From the NCBI GenBank assembly GCA_037951165.1, contig JBBDHG010000061.1, positions 8,429,001 to 8,493,000 on the forward strand: DNA of 64,000 nucleotides. The letters run 5' to 3'. Positions 44,377-59,300 of the stretch are shown in pieces. The stretch comes from Lophius americanus (Eukaryota > Chordata > Actinopteri > Lophiiformes > Lophiidae). The notes below the pieces were generated by a model that saw only the letters and a list, made by a program, of their open reading frames with translations, was not told where the DNA came from and made no database searches. Numbering within the stretch: position 1 is the first letter of the stretch; each line of letters begins with the position of its first letter. A program made the translations under genes and the position numbers.

Positions 44377-47300
44377 ATGCCACCTAAAAAGCGCCACCCT
44401 GGGACGACGCAGAGCAAGGACCTGAAACCCAGTCCTCTGAGTGTCTCTCCTGACAAGAAGGAGACCCCCGAGTTATCTCTCAAAAAGTAAGATGTCTCAC
44501 GTTCTCCCACTTGGCTCTCAGCGTTAACCAATAGCAAATGTAGTAGTTGCTTAGTCTGTGAAATGTCTTCTCTGTAAGGGGAATTCAATGTTTGCTAATA
44601 AGTGCTGGTATTTTGCTCTTGCTAGTTAGCCTGATCAGCCAACTACTACAATCGATTCAGGCTTAAAGTTATAGCTATTGATGTCATATTTTAACATTTT
44701 CCAAGCCTCTAAAGAAAGTGGTGTAACGTGAACTGTAAAGCTGTAATGTAAAATCAACTTAGTTATACATCACTTCTGACAGACTTGTGTCGCTAACAGC
44801 GAGGGACGTCCAGCGCTGGTGGTGTGACGTCATCAATCCGCATGTTGTTATAATAATAATAATAATACATCCCTCATGATGTTTATTTATGTTTTCCATC
44901 CTACAGACACAGAGACAAGGATGCAGAGTTTGTGACCCTGTGCAAGAGCCTTCATGTGTCAGACATTGTTTGTGACCATGCCTGGAAGCTGTGGAAATCT
45001 ATACAAGACTCCACTGAAGATATCATAGTATGTATTTACAGAGATATAAACACCCACAAGTCTTAACATTACAACTACTGACATGTGCAGGGAATGACAG
45101 TTGTTAATGTCGATACAATGGGCACCTGTCAATGCGTGGGATGTATTTGGCAGCCTAGAAGACAATGTGTTGGAATAAGATAAGATAAGATAAACCTTTA
45201 TTAGTCCCACAAGGGGGAAATTGCAGGGTTACAGCCGCAGCGCATGTTACAGAATAACAGAGCATTATGTACACTTAAATTAAATTAAATGTACAGTTGT
45301 GGACATGTTGGGTAGTGTATTGTCCCATAGTGCAAAGTGCAAGTGAGGTAGGTGTGTGTGTGTGTGTGTGTGTGTTGCTAACAGTGCTGGTTGTGGAGTC
45401 TGATTGCTGCAGGAAGGATAGACAGGTGGTATCGCTCCTTCACACACTTGGGGTGAAGGAGCCTGTTGCTGAAGGAGCTTTCCAGTGCAGAGATGGTGTC
45501 CTGCATGGGGTGGGAGACGTTCTCCCAGAGAGATGACCACTTGGCCATCATTGTCCTGTCTCCCACCTCCTGCCTCCTGCGTCCTGAGTCCAGAGGACAT
45601 CCCAGGACCGAACTGGCCTTCCTGATCAGTTTGTCCAGTTTCCTCCTGTCAGCAGCTGAGATGCTGCTGCCCCAGCAGACCACTCCATAAAAGATGGGGG
45701 GGTGTGTGCCTGCGGAAGTCCACCACCAGTTCCTTGGTCTTACCCGCGTTTATCTGGAGGGGGTTCCACTGGCACCAGTGCATGAAGTCCTGCGTCAGTC
45801 TTCTGTACTCCTTGTCGTCCCCGTCTGTGATGAGACCGACAATTGCAGAGTCATCAGAGAACTTCTGCAGGTGACACGTGGGTGAATTGTAGTAGAAGTC
45901 TGCTGTGCAGAGGGTGAAGAAGAACGGAGCCAGGACCGTTCCCTGTGGGGCCCCCGTACTGCAGACAACCACGTCCGACACACAGTCCTGAGTCCTCACA
46001 TACTGTGGACGGTTGGTCAGGTAGTCCAGGATCCAGGATGCGAGGTGCTGATCCAATCCGGTCAGTTCCAGTTTGTCCGTCAGAAGCGTGCCTGGATGGT
46101 GTTGAAAGCACTGGAGAAATCAAAGAATGTGATCCTCACGGTGCTTCCAGGCTTCTCCATACAGTCAATCATAAGAGTCATCGAGTTAGACAAAGGCCAA
46201 ATTGTGATGGCTTGAAGATGGAGTCAGACCATCTCCAAAACTGCAAATCTAGTTGGGTGTTCCTGGTCTGCAGTGGTTAGTAAATAATAAAGTGGTCTAT
46301 AGAAATACAACTGTTAAAATTGCTAAAAGGTCTGGGGCACCAAAGGCTCATCGATGTATGTGGGGAGTGAAGGATAGGCTGTGTTGTCTGATCCAGGAGA
46401 GCTTCTGTTGTATAGTGTGGAAAAGAGTCTGAACATGCGGTTCATTGCAGAGCAGTTTGGGCAGCGAAAAAGGGACCTGCAGAGTATTAGGCAGGTGTCT
46501 TAATGTTATGTCTGATGGGTTTATGTGATCATTTATTTGCAGTACAATGATCCTGCTACAAAGGAGAATTCATGATGGAAACAAGCTAGACGGGTTGAAA
46601 ACAAAATAATAAGAGAGCAAACATGCCCCTTTAAGAGATTGCTAATTTTCTGTATTTACCGTTTTGTTAGAATCATATGATATTTATGGTAACCTGAAGA
46701 TAGCCAATAAATAAACATAACATCACATCAGGCCTCTCCATGCTCAGTTGCTTCAAGAAACTTTCTCAAATCTGATCTATTGAATGTAAATTTAAGCTAG
46801 GCCTGCACAATATAATGTTTCAGCGCTGACATAATTATACACGCTAATCACATTACAGGAAGTGTAATGTCAAGTAATCCTCCAGAAAATTAACTCAAAC
46901 TTGTCCAGCTGGGTCTTCTTTTTGTTTGGAAATGGTCTTTTTATTTTCCACACTTATTTAGAAGTGTCAAAGAACCATACAGTTCTAGACAATTTAATGT
47001 TGTCTAAATATAGCTATTTAATTTATCTGTAGAAAATTCCTGGATTTTTGTCACACTAATATCCAAATGCATATTACATTTAACAGAAAATTCATGTTAT
47101 TATACTATTATTACATCATATTTCTCGATTTAAAATATTGTTATATGTATATTTAATTTCAGGACAGTCAGAAAAGGGTGTGGGGAGCTTGTCTTTTTGT
47201 GTCAGCGACAGACATGGACGTTCCCTGCTTCACCCTGACACAGGTTCTCAAAGCAATCGGTGTTAAGTAAGTAATCGCCATGCATGAAGTCTTTCGTTGG

Positions 47301-50300
47301 CAAAAACTCCTTAGCACTCATTTGTAACTTTCATAGAATGTAAGTACATCTGATTTGAATTTTGACACGATCTCTGACATGGATTTGTCTCAGATTTTTC
47401 TATGACAATTCAAAAAGTGTTTAATATTGTTTACAAAACTATTGTGTGTTTCCTTTATACTCCATATTATTTCTCTCATGACCTTTTGATGTTCATGAGG
47501 AAGTATTTAGTAAGTTTATTTTTATTTTTGAAATTGTGCTGTTCATCAGATATTCAACAAGAATTCTCATCAACAGGGGCAAATTAAATAACTTATTTCT
47601 GTCTTTAATATTAATGCATCGTGGGGGGAGATCTGAAGTATTTAGAGTGTGTTATTTAGTAAAATATCCCTTAACATTATTTATCAGGTGTGGGAAATTG
47701 ACTATATCACTTGCTGTTTTTGTAGTGTGAAGCAGTTTTTAGCTCTTGTGTGGAAGCTTGATGTGAACCTGGACACAATAAGCACCAAAGTAAACTCGGC
47801 ACTGACCCGATTGGAAAAGAAGTTTGATGTGACGCTGGCTCTCTACCAGAGGTTTGACAAGTGAGTCAACAGATGAAGGCACAGGGGCCTAATGCAAGTG
47901 GAACTGTTTGTGGCTGAATCGTAATGATCATAATGATTGTTTTTTTTCAGAACATGCAAGAAAATCTTTGCTTCAGTTTCGGATGGCAAGTAGGTTCAAT
48001 AATAATCTGCCACAGAAGTGAATTATATTCCTTAATTAGTCTAGTATTTTCATAGTCTTGGGATTGAATTTCTGCATTATTCTTGTAAAAGATGTCATGC
48101 AGATGCATCATTAATGGTTGAATGTCTTTTTTTTCCAAGGGAAAGGGAGACCATTCGGAGCTGCTGGACAATGTTTCTTTTGGCTAAGGGTAGGTTAAAC
48201 CCCCAAACAGCCACCATCTTCTTCTTTCCATTCTTCCTTTTGTCTCTGTTGTCTGAGCTGCAGGTCTCAGAGTGTTTGGAATATGTTTCTCCTCGTGTTT
48301 CTGTTGTTTCCAGTCTATAGTGGTGGTTTTGTAATAATGCCTCTCATTTGCTGGATCTCTACTTTCTTCAGGAAGGGCCTTGCAGATGGAGGATGACCTG
48401 GTTATATCATTCCAGTTGCTCCTTTGTACGTTGGAGCTATGCATCAAGCACTGCCCTCTAGGACTGCTGCAACCTCTTTACAGTAAGCTTCAATATCAGG
48501 CTATGTACCTTTCTCGTTATTTCTTACACTTTGAGAGCTTCCTTTTTTAGCAGGTCTAGTGTAAAATAATACTTTTTGATTATAAAATCAATAGTTTGGG
48601 ATTAGGATTACAGCACAGCACATTTTTGACTCTGGATGTATTGTATGATATAATATAATATACCATCTCACCATCATGTTTTTCGCTCTGCAAATGTGAA
48701 ACCTAATCTCAGCTTCATTTATTCAGTGTAATGAACGTACATATGGTTTCTGCCTCGCACAGGTTTGCTAACCCCTTACATGTTTTTTTCTCACAGAATC
48801 GTCTATCAGCAAAGTCCAGAGCCCTCCCACACGAACATCTCGACGAAATCAGAGCAAGGCAAAAACCAGATCCCCAGAGCCAGAGGTGGATTTGCAGCTT
48901 CTCAAAACCTTATGCCAAGAAAATGAATGCAATGCAGAAGAGGTGTGACCTCCCCCTCCCCAAATTTTCTACCCTTTGCTCTGGATGCCTTTTGCCTCAT
49001 TTTCAAATTTTGTTTGCAGGTGAGGAATGTATACCAGAACAGTTTCTCAGCCTTTCTGGACTCATTGGATCATTCAAAATCTCCAGATTTTCCTAAGGTA
49101 GGGGTTACATTATCACAACATCTGTACCACTGCTTGGCTTCATTGTCATTCTCTCCATAACCTGCCTCTTCCTGCATGCTGTTGTTGTGTTGTTATATTT
49201 ATAGTGTCGACTAGCTGTTGGATGCTCTGTCTGCTGATCACTCATTAGTAGTCACTTACATGGTGTCAGGAAAATGTATACTGTAGCAGAGGATCTTTTT
49301 TAGAGTGCCAGGGTAATTCCCGTCAGGGGTAGGAATGATAACAAAAATGATAACAAAAGAGACAGGACGCTACTGTTTGCTGAAACAATCACACCCTTGG
49401 TTTGGGATTCTGTACATATTTATTCTACAGTTACAGTACCTCAGCTATGGAAAAGTACTTTAATTTAGTAAAGTACTGAATAATTTGAGAAATAACATCC
49501 TCACTATGAAAAGGTAGTACACAATAACAATGATTATCTCGTTCAAATGGCAGCAACTAAGTATTGACAGTTGGAAACACATAAAATTGGCAAGCGTACA
49601 GATGAGCTTGACTTTGTCAATGCCCAAATTGTGATGCTGGAACACTTGGTCAGAGCATCTCCATAACTGGAGGTCTTGTTGGGTGTTCCTTGTTATTCTG
49701 ATCCTGGTTGGTTAGTACCTACTGGAACTGGAGACTGAGTCCAATTGATGTGTGTGGCGAGAAAAGTCCTGCCCATGTATTCTAATCCCAAGGAAGAGCT
49801 ACTATAGCATACTATGCTGAAAATGTTGTTGCCAGTTCTCTCTGAAAGATAGAAATGTGTCAAAACACACGGTGCAGAACAGAGTTGTATGGCAGCAAAA
49901 AGGCAGGTGGTTTTAATGTTATGGTTGATTGGGGTAGTTAGTGATGTAATTACATTTAGTTTCATATGTATGCAGGCCCTAAACAATGTGTAACTCCAAA
50001 CTTTAATTCTCACCAAAGGGATTTGACCTCAACCAGCAGTATGAAGATTACTACCTCAAGAGCAGAGATTTTGATGGACGGCTGTTTTTTGATCAAGACG
50101 AGACTGTTCTTGTTCCAAAAGTGGAGATGTAATTCCCTTTTATTCCCGTTTTATTTTCATTTTGTATTTTACTGAAGATATAATAATTTGAAAGAAAAGC
50201 ATTCAATTATATCCTATCCTACACTCAGATCACAGTTGGAGAGAACGCCAAAGAAGAATCTGTCAGATGATGACACAGTCCTCATCCCTCCACAGACTCC

Positions 50301-53300
50301 CATTAGGTGAGCAGCCTCTTATCCCCATAATAAGAGATTATTCAAAGGAGAACTAAATACACTTTTTTGCGTTAAGCATTAACTTTTCAACAGTTGAAAA
50401 GTCAATGCCCCCCCCCAAAAAGACAGTGTTTTTGTTCAAATCGGATATTTTCTGCTTTTATCATTACAGCACATGTAAATATGGAAAAAAATTATCTCCC
50501 TGGAATATTTGACAATTATATTGAAGATAATTTCCATTTTGGAAGTGCAGGGGGGGAGAAGTAGTCGCCGGTGTCTGACTGTTATCTTTTTTTGTCTGAG
50601 CATAAATATCTGCACTAACTTCCCCAACTTAAAGGTACAGTATTTAAAATGTTGTGCCATCTAATGGGGAAGATTCAGATTGCAACTTATATTAAACATC
50701 ATCTCACCTATTTCATAGTATATTAAGAAGATTTTATCGTGTAGCCTGTCAAGTGATGAGGATCCTTTAATAAGATATATTTAGTTATTTACTACTACAG
50801 ATGTTCTTGAGGTCATAGCTAACTCTGGCACAGCTAAAAAGCTCTACATGTGAAATAAATGAAAACTTTGTAAAACTATGAGTCAAAGCTTAGAACCAAG
50901 AAAGCAAATAATAACATTTGTCAGAATGTGGTAGTGTAGTAGAGCTGACCATTTACCTGTTTTAATGAGTTGCAGTGCAGTTTGAAACTATGTTGCCTTT
51001 TTTTGTGCTAAATAATAAGTATGGTTCTCCATTTGACAAAACACAAATAGTCATTGTGCTACTTAAAAACTCTTAAGTTTTTGTTGTTTTTTACATTCAG
51101 GTGACTGGCAGCCTAACATGGCAGCCTCAGTGGAATATGACTCGCTCTTTCTAGAGATATAAGGAGCTTTTTCCAAATAACATTTTATTTTCAGCTGATT
51201 ATTCATTCAAAAAAACATTGTTAGGAATATTACATTTCATTTATTCAAACAGATCCCCCTAAATTTTACACGCTGTACTTTTAATATATATATTAAATAG
51301 ATGAGCCATATTATATAGTTGTCCCTTTGGATATTTATAATTGTATACTATTTTTATTGTGTGTGGTTTCAATGGAAACCACACGTTGACTCTCAAGGGT
51401 GATCATCTTGTCTGGTGCATGTCTCATAAATTACACATTTTAACTTGGCATGATTAACTTAATAAAGATAGGTAGTTATGCCCTTCAAGCGGTGACAAGG
51501 TCATTGGCGAACAAGGCTCATTGATGAGCTTGTGGGGCAAAGGCTAGCCCATCTTGCCTGGTCCACAGAAGAGCCTCAGTAGCACAAATTGATGAAAATA
51601 ATTTTGCCAGTTCTTTGTTAAGATTTGTTTAGGTGGAACAAAGTTCATTGCAGATTTGTTTAGGTGGAAAAGGAAAGAACTACGTAATATCAGGCATGTG
51701 GTTATAAGGTTATAGCTGATCAGTATACTGTCACTCAGTGTGCCTGAAAGTCTGACTGGCACTGTATGCTATCTTACCGAGAAGGGCTTATCATTTTTGG
51801 AAATTTAAATATTCAGTTATAATGTAAAACAACTCTACTGTACATGCATCACTGTGAATAATTCATAATCTAAATTGTTCTCTAATTTTGTCTGAGTTTC
51901 TCCTTGAGCGCAGACTGATTGTTATTTCATCTCATCAGAGCTGCTATGAACTCCATTCAGCAGTTGAGGGGGGATCTCACTTCCAGTGGGGACCAGCCAT
52001 CGACTAACCTGGCTACATATTTCGAAGTGGGTCTTTAATGTGATTTATAAATCATATCATAACCAATCATATAAAAATATACAATGAAACCATATCTTAA
52101 TACTTTTCATTGGACGTATGTCATGTTTCCATTCATTTTTGTAATCAGAATTGCACTGTGGACCCGACGCCGGACATGCAGAAGCGTTTGGAGACACTCG
52201 GAAAGACCTTCAGCCAGAGGTTTGGTCAGGCAGTTGGCCCACGCTGTGTTGTACTCGGCCAGCAGGTATGAAGTTAAACTAGTGGAGGCAATGAGCAACA
52301 ATGTAAATTACATTTTAATTTCCTTTCAAAAGACATTAAATCTGAATTATTTATTTTCATTTGTCTTCAAGAGATTTACTCTCGGGGTCAAATTATATTA
52401 CAAAGTCATGGAGGCAATGCTGAAGTCGGTAAGTAAGCCGTTTGATTTTATTGCATTAATTAAATTGTATTCTGTAACTTTTGACTCCATTGAGCATCTG
52501 AAATTGCTCAGTCATATCAATTGTATCTCAAATTTGATAAAAATGTATACAATTTTTATTTCACAGGAAGACAAGCGACTGTCTGTGCAAAACTTCAGGT
52601 ATGTGCTTTCCGTTCTCCTGAAATCTGTTGGGGAATTATTTACTTGATTATTAAGCTAGTCATTGTTTAGGTTTCTATTTATCTTTACATGCATTTTTGT
52701 TGTTTTTCTTGATCTTAATTATATGAATTCCATTCCAGTAAACTCCTCAATGACTCCGCTTTCCACACATCACTTCTGGCCTGTGCTTTGGAGGTTGTTA
52801 TGGCAACATATGGAGGTGTGTCTTGTTATTAGCATAGAAGACGATGCATGCTAATTTTGCATTTATCAGTATTGCATATAAATGTAAGCACTATTTGCTG
52901 ATGTGTGATAAATTGTGATCACGCTTGTTCCTCGTGATTAGAGAGCAGTTTTAAGACTGGAGGATACAACCATGGTTGCGGTGGTGACAGCACTGAAACA
53001 AATGTGTGTTTCCCCTGGATACTGGATGTGGTCAACCTCTCTGCCTTTGACTTCTACAAAGTCATCGAGAGCTTCATCAAGGCCGAACCCACTTTGAGCA
53101 AAGATATCGTCAAACACTTGGAGACCTGTGAGAACCTCATTATGGAGAGGATTGCATGGAGAATGGTCAGTTTTAATTTACTCCCCTTCTATAATAATGC
53201 CACAAAATATTCAGAAGATTCATGCCATTGTAAAAACTCGTAGACAACATAAATGTATTCATTTATTTTTCCGGTAGGAGATTCATTAAAATAATGTGTT

Positions 53301-56300
53301 ATTGCAACAGATCAAAAACTTCATAGACATCGACATATAAACCTAACTTCAACATTCACTGCATAAAAATCTTAATGCCTATCCACATTTCATTAAAACA
53401 CTGAGGTTGGAGGCTGACTAAACGTTAACAACCTCCTTCGTAGCACTGCATCTGTCAGGAGGCAGGAATCCCTGAGCAGTGCCTAAGTGTAAACACATAA
53501 ATCCTGTCCAAACTAATGATATTCCTGTTTAACCTGCAAAACACACACACCGGACATGGGTTGCAGCTCTGGGGAAATGTTGGAATCAATTTAAAGTAAC
53601 TTTCAAATGTAAGCTTCTAATAACTTTTTGATATTACAGTGAAATTTAATATGGAGATGGTACCTCACTCGCTCATTTTGTCTTTTCCATAATTCACCCA
53701 GTTTCCAGAAAGACACTTTGATCTCAGCTTTTGCTGTTGCTGACATTGAGTAGGCAGTTCAGTTAGCTGTAAAGCCTTCTAACCTTGCCTGGACTAGATT
53801 TGGAGCTGACAGCACTATGGAACAACTGGAGATATTCTACCGGATCATCACTGTTGTAGTACATAGTGTCTGTCTCTACATATTAATTATTATACTTTTT
53901 GCCCTTGTTGTTTAGGAAACTTGCACCCATCAATTCGTCCATGGTTAGTCATAGAAGTGGTGTGACCAGGGGTGCTGTTGGCACATTGCTTTGTTTGAGG
54001 CAGCAGTGTGTGAAGGCACTATTAACCAAAAAACACCTGGTTTGAAGTCAGTGGTGCAGTGTTTACCCTGTTATTTAAAGGCTACATCAGAAGCACCTAT
54101 ACCTTTCTTGGCATTTCACAACGCTAATGGATTTTGTCGGTGTCTAAAACTGAAGCTGCTGTCCCTTGTCCGTACATGACACAGATGGTGGAGACATGGA
54201 TGTTTCTGCCCCCTTGGGGATTACTGGAGAAAATGTACTAAATTTTCTTGTACATCATGTTTGTTTTTTTTCACTGACACACAACCACCATAAATGGACT
54301 GTGTGCTTCTGTCATTTAAATAGGGCCTTTGGTTTTAACTCATTGTTTAGAGCTTTGCATCATTGAAGACTGCAAAGCGGATGGCAGGTCCTCTTGGACT
54401 AAGTAATATCAGTTGACCTGCTACGCCCTGTGCTTGCTTTTTCTGTCCGGTAAATTTTTGGAGCCACTGGTTTTGGACCATAAATAAATAAATTAAAACA
54501 AATCCTTATAGTATGTGCAGCTGTACATATTAATATTAGTGACATCAAATGGTATATTATAATTCTGCGAGAAATAGTCTGAAGTGTTGTTAGAAGATCT
54601 CTTTATCACTGGCTACCACTGGGTCCCTTTCGAACCAAGCTGCTGGAGAAATATTAGAGGAGTGCGTTGAGGCAGGAGTTGGAGCGTGATTGAGAGTGAT
54701 GTTTGGGTTTACGGAGCACAATCAACACTCTGCAGTAGCTGTAGAGTTGTAGTAAAGTGGGCAGCTGAAATGACCCAAGAACTAAGCCCGGAGCGATCAG
54801 GATAATGGTGCGATATCGGGGCAATGACGGGTCCAGCAAACAAGGCTGATGTAGGTGAGCAGCTGCTGAGCGAGGCAGAGGCATACTCAAACTGAGCCCC
54901 AGCCCCAGCACCAGATTCCCCCACTTATCAGCTTTGCAGCACGCCGCCTGCGGAACGCTGATGCCAGTGGATGCACTACAGCAAAGTAACGGTCCACAGC
55001 GATACACACCAGGAAGAAGATGCCCCCATAAAGGCTGATGTATTTGAGGGTGAATGTGAGATTGAAATACGCAACACCAGGATTCCTACCTGACACATCT
55101 CCTGCCTTGGAGGATGTGACCATAGCCCTCTGGTGTTGGTAGTAGTAGATTCTCATGGGGGGAGAGATGACAAAAACCACATCGGCAGCTGACAGGCTAA
55201 GCATATAAATGGCTGTGCTGTTAGTTGTGCAGGGAGAAGCGTGCAGTTTGCATAGAGCCAGGCTGTTGGTAGCCAACCCCAGCAGGAAAATTACACTGTA
55301 TGACACTTGATAGAAGGTGAAGCGGTAGCTGGTATCCACAGTGCAGTTAGACGGAGGTGAGAATGACCTGGCTGGAACATTTGTCATGTTCCACAGCTCC
55401 ATTTGCAAAATTAATCCACCTCTTTCAAATCTCTTTGTCTCTTGATCTCACCAAATGAAATAATTTTTGTTTGCCTTTTTATTTTGTTCTTTATCTCTTA
55501 AAAAAGACAAATTAGTCCTCCACCTTAAAAAAAAGAGGTCAATTTGGTTTTGTTCCAATCTTCAATGATCACAAAATTGTATTTTTAATATTGTGTTTGA
55601 GCATTTTTGTTGACCCTTTGTATTTAAAAGGTTCCTACCAGCCCCTGTCAAAAGGATATACTTAGTTTCTCTTTATTCATGAAACTATCTTACCTGTATC
55701 AGGATGCCGTTTGAATCGGTGACTGTCTTTTGATCGCTCGACACTGTAACAGTCAGGATGCTGCTGATTGGAGAGGTTTAAGCTGATGCTCACCACCAAG
55801 TCTCTGTCCCCCGTCCAGGATTGCTTTAGTCTCCTAGGTTTAACTAATTTTGTTTAAGTATTAAATAGCCTGCAAATATGTTGATCACTATCAGATTTTG
55901 AGGGCAGCCTCCCAACCAGGAACACAAGAGTGTGTGATTACCTTCATGGCGGGGTCATGTTTATGGCCGCTTGTTAAAAACCTGCATGAGTTATTGGAGT
56001 TAGTCATTAGACATATTTGTCAGCCCCCTCACAGAGGTATAAATATAATTCACTGAAAAGCAGGCTATACTTGTACAGCAGTGTTTCAGGACGAGGGAAG
56101 AATAAGAGAGATTTACCTTTTTTACAATGTGATTTACCCTCATTGTTTGTATTTTACTCAATAAGGGGAGCTTATTTATGAGAAAACTTTTTACGGATAT
56201 AACTTCCTAAAGTTAGTCCGAATTGGTCCAAATCTTGTGCATATGAATTGACACAAGAAGATGTTTCTTGTAAATATCATATTTGACTCACTTGGGGGAG

Positions 56301-59300
56301 CTTTTACACAAAATTTGCTGTTTTTCGGACATAACATACATTTTATCCTTTGGCCTTATCTAGTCCGTAGTGGTGAATATCACCACCACATTTTACTCTA
56401 ATATATCACATTTTACTCTCTAGTCGAAGCATTTTTCTTCATTGCAAAAAAACACTTTTTTCCGGACAGAACTTCACATTTAATTTAGGAGTTTAATCAG
56501 GTGAATTGTTTGTAAAATGCAGGGGACTGGTGGCTTTTTTGGGGATAAACTCTTGCTGTCGGGTACAGTCTGAAATTGTTACTGAATAATAAATGAAGGG
56601 CACAACACATTTTGGTTAAAAAATAGCTAGTTAAGATTCTCCTCTGTGCATATGAAACTTACAGCTTAGCTTCACATTAGAAACTGAAATAAAATGTTGT
56701 ATGTTTTTGTTTCAGTTATTTCATTTGTATATCATTCGTTCTGGGTGGAAAGGATCCAGTGTGCAAAGGCATAAAGTGTCCAAACATGGTAGAATAAGAC
56801 TTAAGAAAGTATTTCCTCTTGATTGAAATGTTTATTTATTTGTAACCAGGAGCGATTTAAGTTTGTATTATTGATTATTCTCAGCGTCTGCCTCAGGATT
56901 TCTGTGCTCTATTTAGTAAGAGACATGTTGTTGCTTGCCTGCTTTAGTTTCACAATTATTCTCATCTGAGATGAGTCTACCCATGTCTGTGCAGACCCTC
57001 AGGCTAAGCCTATCATCAGGAATGCAGTAGCACTCAGTCTTGCAGCAAACCATTTATTCACAACAGAAAAAAATATTCAGTCTGCAAACTGTTCCTTTGA
57101 CCCTGCTGCGTTTTCTCTTTACCTAGTAGGAAACAGACGGTAATCTTTAAAAAAGAAGATTCAGTTTGATTCTCATCAGGTTCCAATAATTTCAGTCAAA
57201 TCCTGACACAATGGGTCACAGGGAAATTCTTTTCATGAAGCATAAGACATTTTTTTTAATCTGACAGATTTTGACACATTTAACACAGAGATAGAAACAC
57301 ATATGTACCAAATTTGGCATACTTTGAACCTTTTGAAAACTGCCTAGTGGTTTATCGGGAGATGTCCGCTTTCTGATTAATTTACATAGGTAGTCTGGCT
57401 ACTGTCAAATACTGACCACAACTTTACTCTACGTGTTGAAGCTCAGTGATTTGGGTTGCATTCATGGCATGAGAGCACACAAAAAGGGGCATGGGAAACT
57501 GATACACTGTCAATGCTCTGCTCTATCTTTAAAATAGCAAATGTCAACTCAGAAACCTTTTTAAATCAATAACTCTTTTATCCACTTAAAATGAATAAAA
57601 GCTGTCAAAGGTCAGGCTATTCATAAAGTGCGTTTTAGCCTTAGCGAGGCTAATTCTATATAATAACTGGACAGAACCGCATATAAAAAGTTGTAATACT
57701 GGTTCAGCATAGTCAAATCCGATTTTTAATACAATAGAAACTACTCTGAGGTATAGGAATACAGTCATATACTTTAGCCGCTAAACTAATTTTCTTATAG
57801 AACAAAGATTATTCACTCTTGTACTGTTGTCAAATTCTTCCTCTTTGACTTGTTCCTCTTTCATTGGCTGAAAAGTTGTCAGTCCCAGTCTAAAGACTAT
57901 GAAATCGGTGGTCTGGAGACTCCTTAGTAACCTTTGGTTTTATGGGCTGTAATGATCCTTGAGGCCTTTTCTTCCACCAGATTAAGTCAAGTTTTTCTCA
58001 CTGAAGTCACAATTGTGTCCCAGAAGTTAGTCCTGATTAGACTGCAACGCTTTCAGTCTTATTTTGTATGACTTTGGACTTTAATTCTGGACTGTTTGAA
58101 TGCTGTCTGTCTGTATTCTCTCAAACAGCCTGGTACCGTTGTACCACACTGTGGACTTGCGTTTGATGGAGCTCTGGATGGTCTCTGAAGTGAAGTAGTA
58201 AATGACTGGATCAAAACAACAGTTGGTCACTGCTATGCACAGAGCTATGGGATAGATGGTTCTGACCACATACTCTGCAAAGCATCCCTTTATGGTGTTG
58301 GAGCGGACCAGGGCGTAGAATATGAGATTAACATTATAGGGAATGAAACAGAAGCAAAAGATAAGCAGATGCACAATGATCATCCTCAAGATTTTCTTCT
58401 TCTTGAGGCTCCCTCCTTGTCTGATTGTTTGAGGATTCCATAGTTTCCGAAGCACCATGATGGAGCAGAAGACATTGATCAACAAAGGGATGATGAAGCC
58501 CACAGTCTCGATGAACACCACCACCTTGGACAGCTCAGCCTTCCACTGTTTTCGGGAATAGTTCTCAAAACAGAAATTATTGGAGGAGTTAGCATTTTTG
58601 GGTGAAGTGGTATCCAAAAGGAAACCAGTGGGCACGCTTCCGGAAAGAACCATCAACCATACTGTGCAGCACGCCACTTTCGCATTCCTCTTAGTCCGAA
58701 TAGTTAGGGACCGAAATGGGTAGACAATGGCCAGAAAACGGTCTACGCTGATGCAGGTGAGGAAGAGTATACTTCCATACATGTTTGTGTAGAACAATGC
58801 CACAGAGATCTTGCACAGAACGCTTCCAAAAAGCCACTCGCGTTTAACAAAGTAAACAATCCGAAAAGGCAGGCTGAGGACAAAGAGGGAGTCTGAAACG
58901 ACCAGGTTTATCATGTAGGTCGTTGTTTCATTCCTTATCTTCAGCGTACATCCAAAAATATATAAGGCCACCATGTTGAAAAGGAGTCCAATGATAAAAA
59001 CCAGGCTAAAAACCGCGCTATACAGGGGGTACTTGAAGTTATCACTCTTATTACAGCTCATGTTATGAGTGATGACCAGTGGGCTGATGTCAAGAATTTG
59101 TTCGGTTCTTTCAAACATTTTTAGACCTGGCTCCTGAGTTTGGAGCATCGGCGGATTTGGAAATGTGTAGTTTAGTCTTTCATACAAAGTTCATCTTGTT
59201 AGACTAACCCCATATGCAGCAGGGGACATTAGCATTACTTTGTGTTGTTAAACAGTCCTGGATTTCTGAAGAACCCCCAGTCAGTGTAGTTTTTAGAGGA

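Noticed and set aside
45280..46280. A cluster of overlapping frames on both strands
   Set aside because: Explained by one - strand LINE fragment; + strand frames are its shadow.
52084..52647. 187-codon + strand frame
   Set aside because: It reads through rb1 exons 13-15 and the introns between them in the wrong frame; the spliced frame matches RB1.
54887..55408. An intact receptor gene
   Set aside because: The frame stops in TM4, the rest lies in another frame, TM6 appears deleted, and TM7 has a stop. The apparent start at 55408 is TTG; the first ATG is 55402.
59149..59187. Longer lpar6 N-terminus starting at 59187
   Set aside because: The codon there is TTG; the first ATG is 59148.
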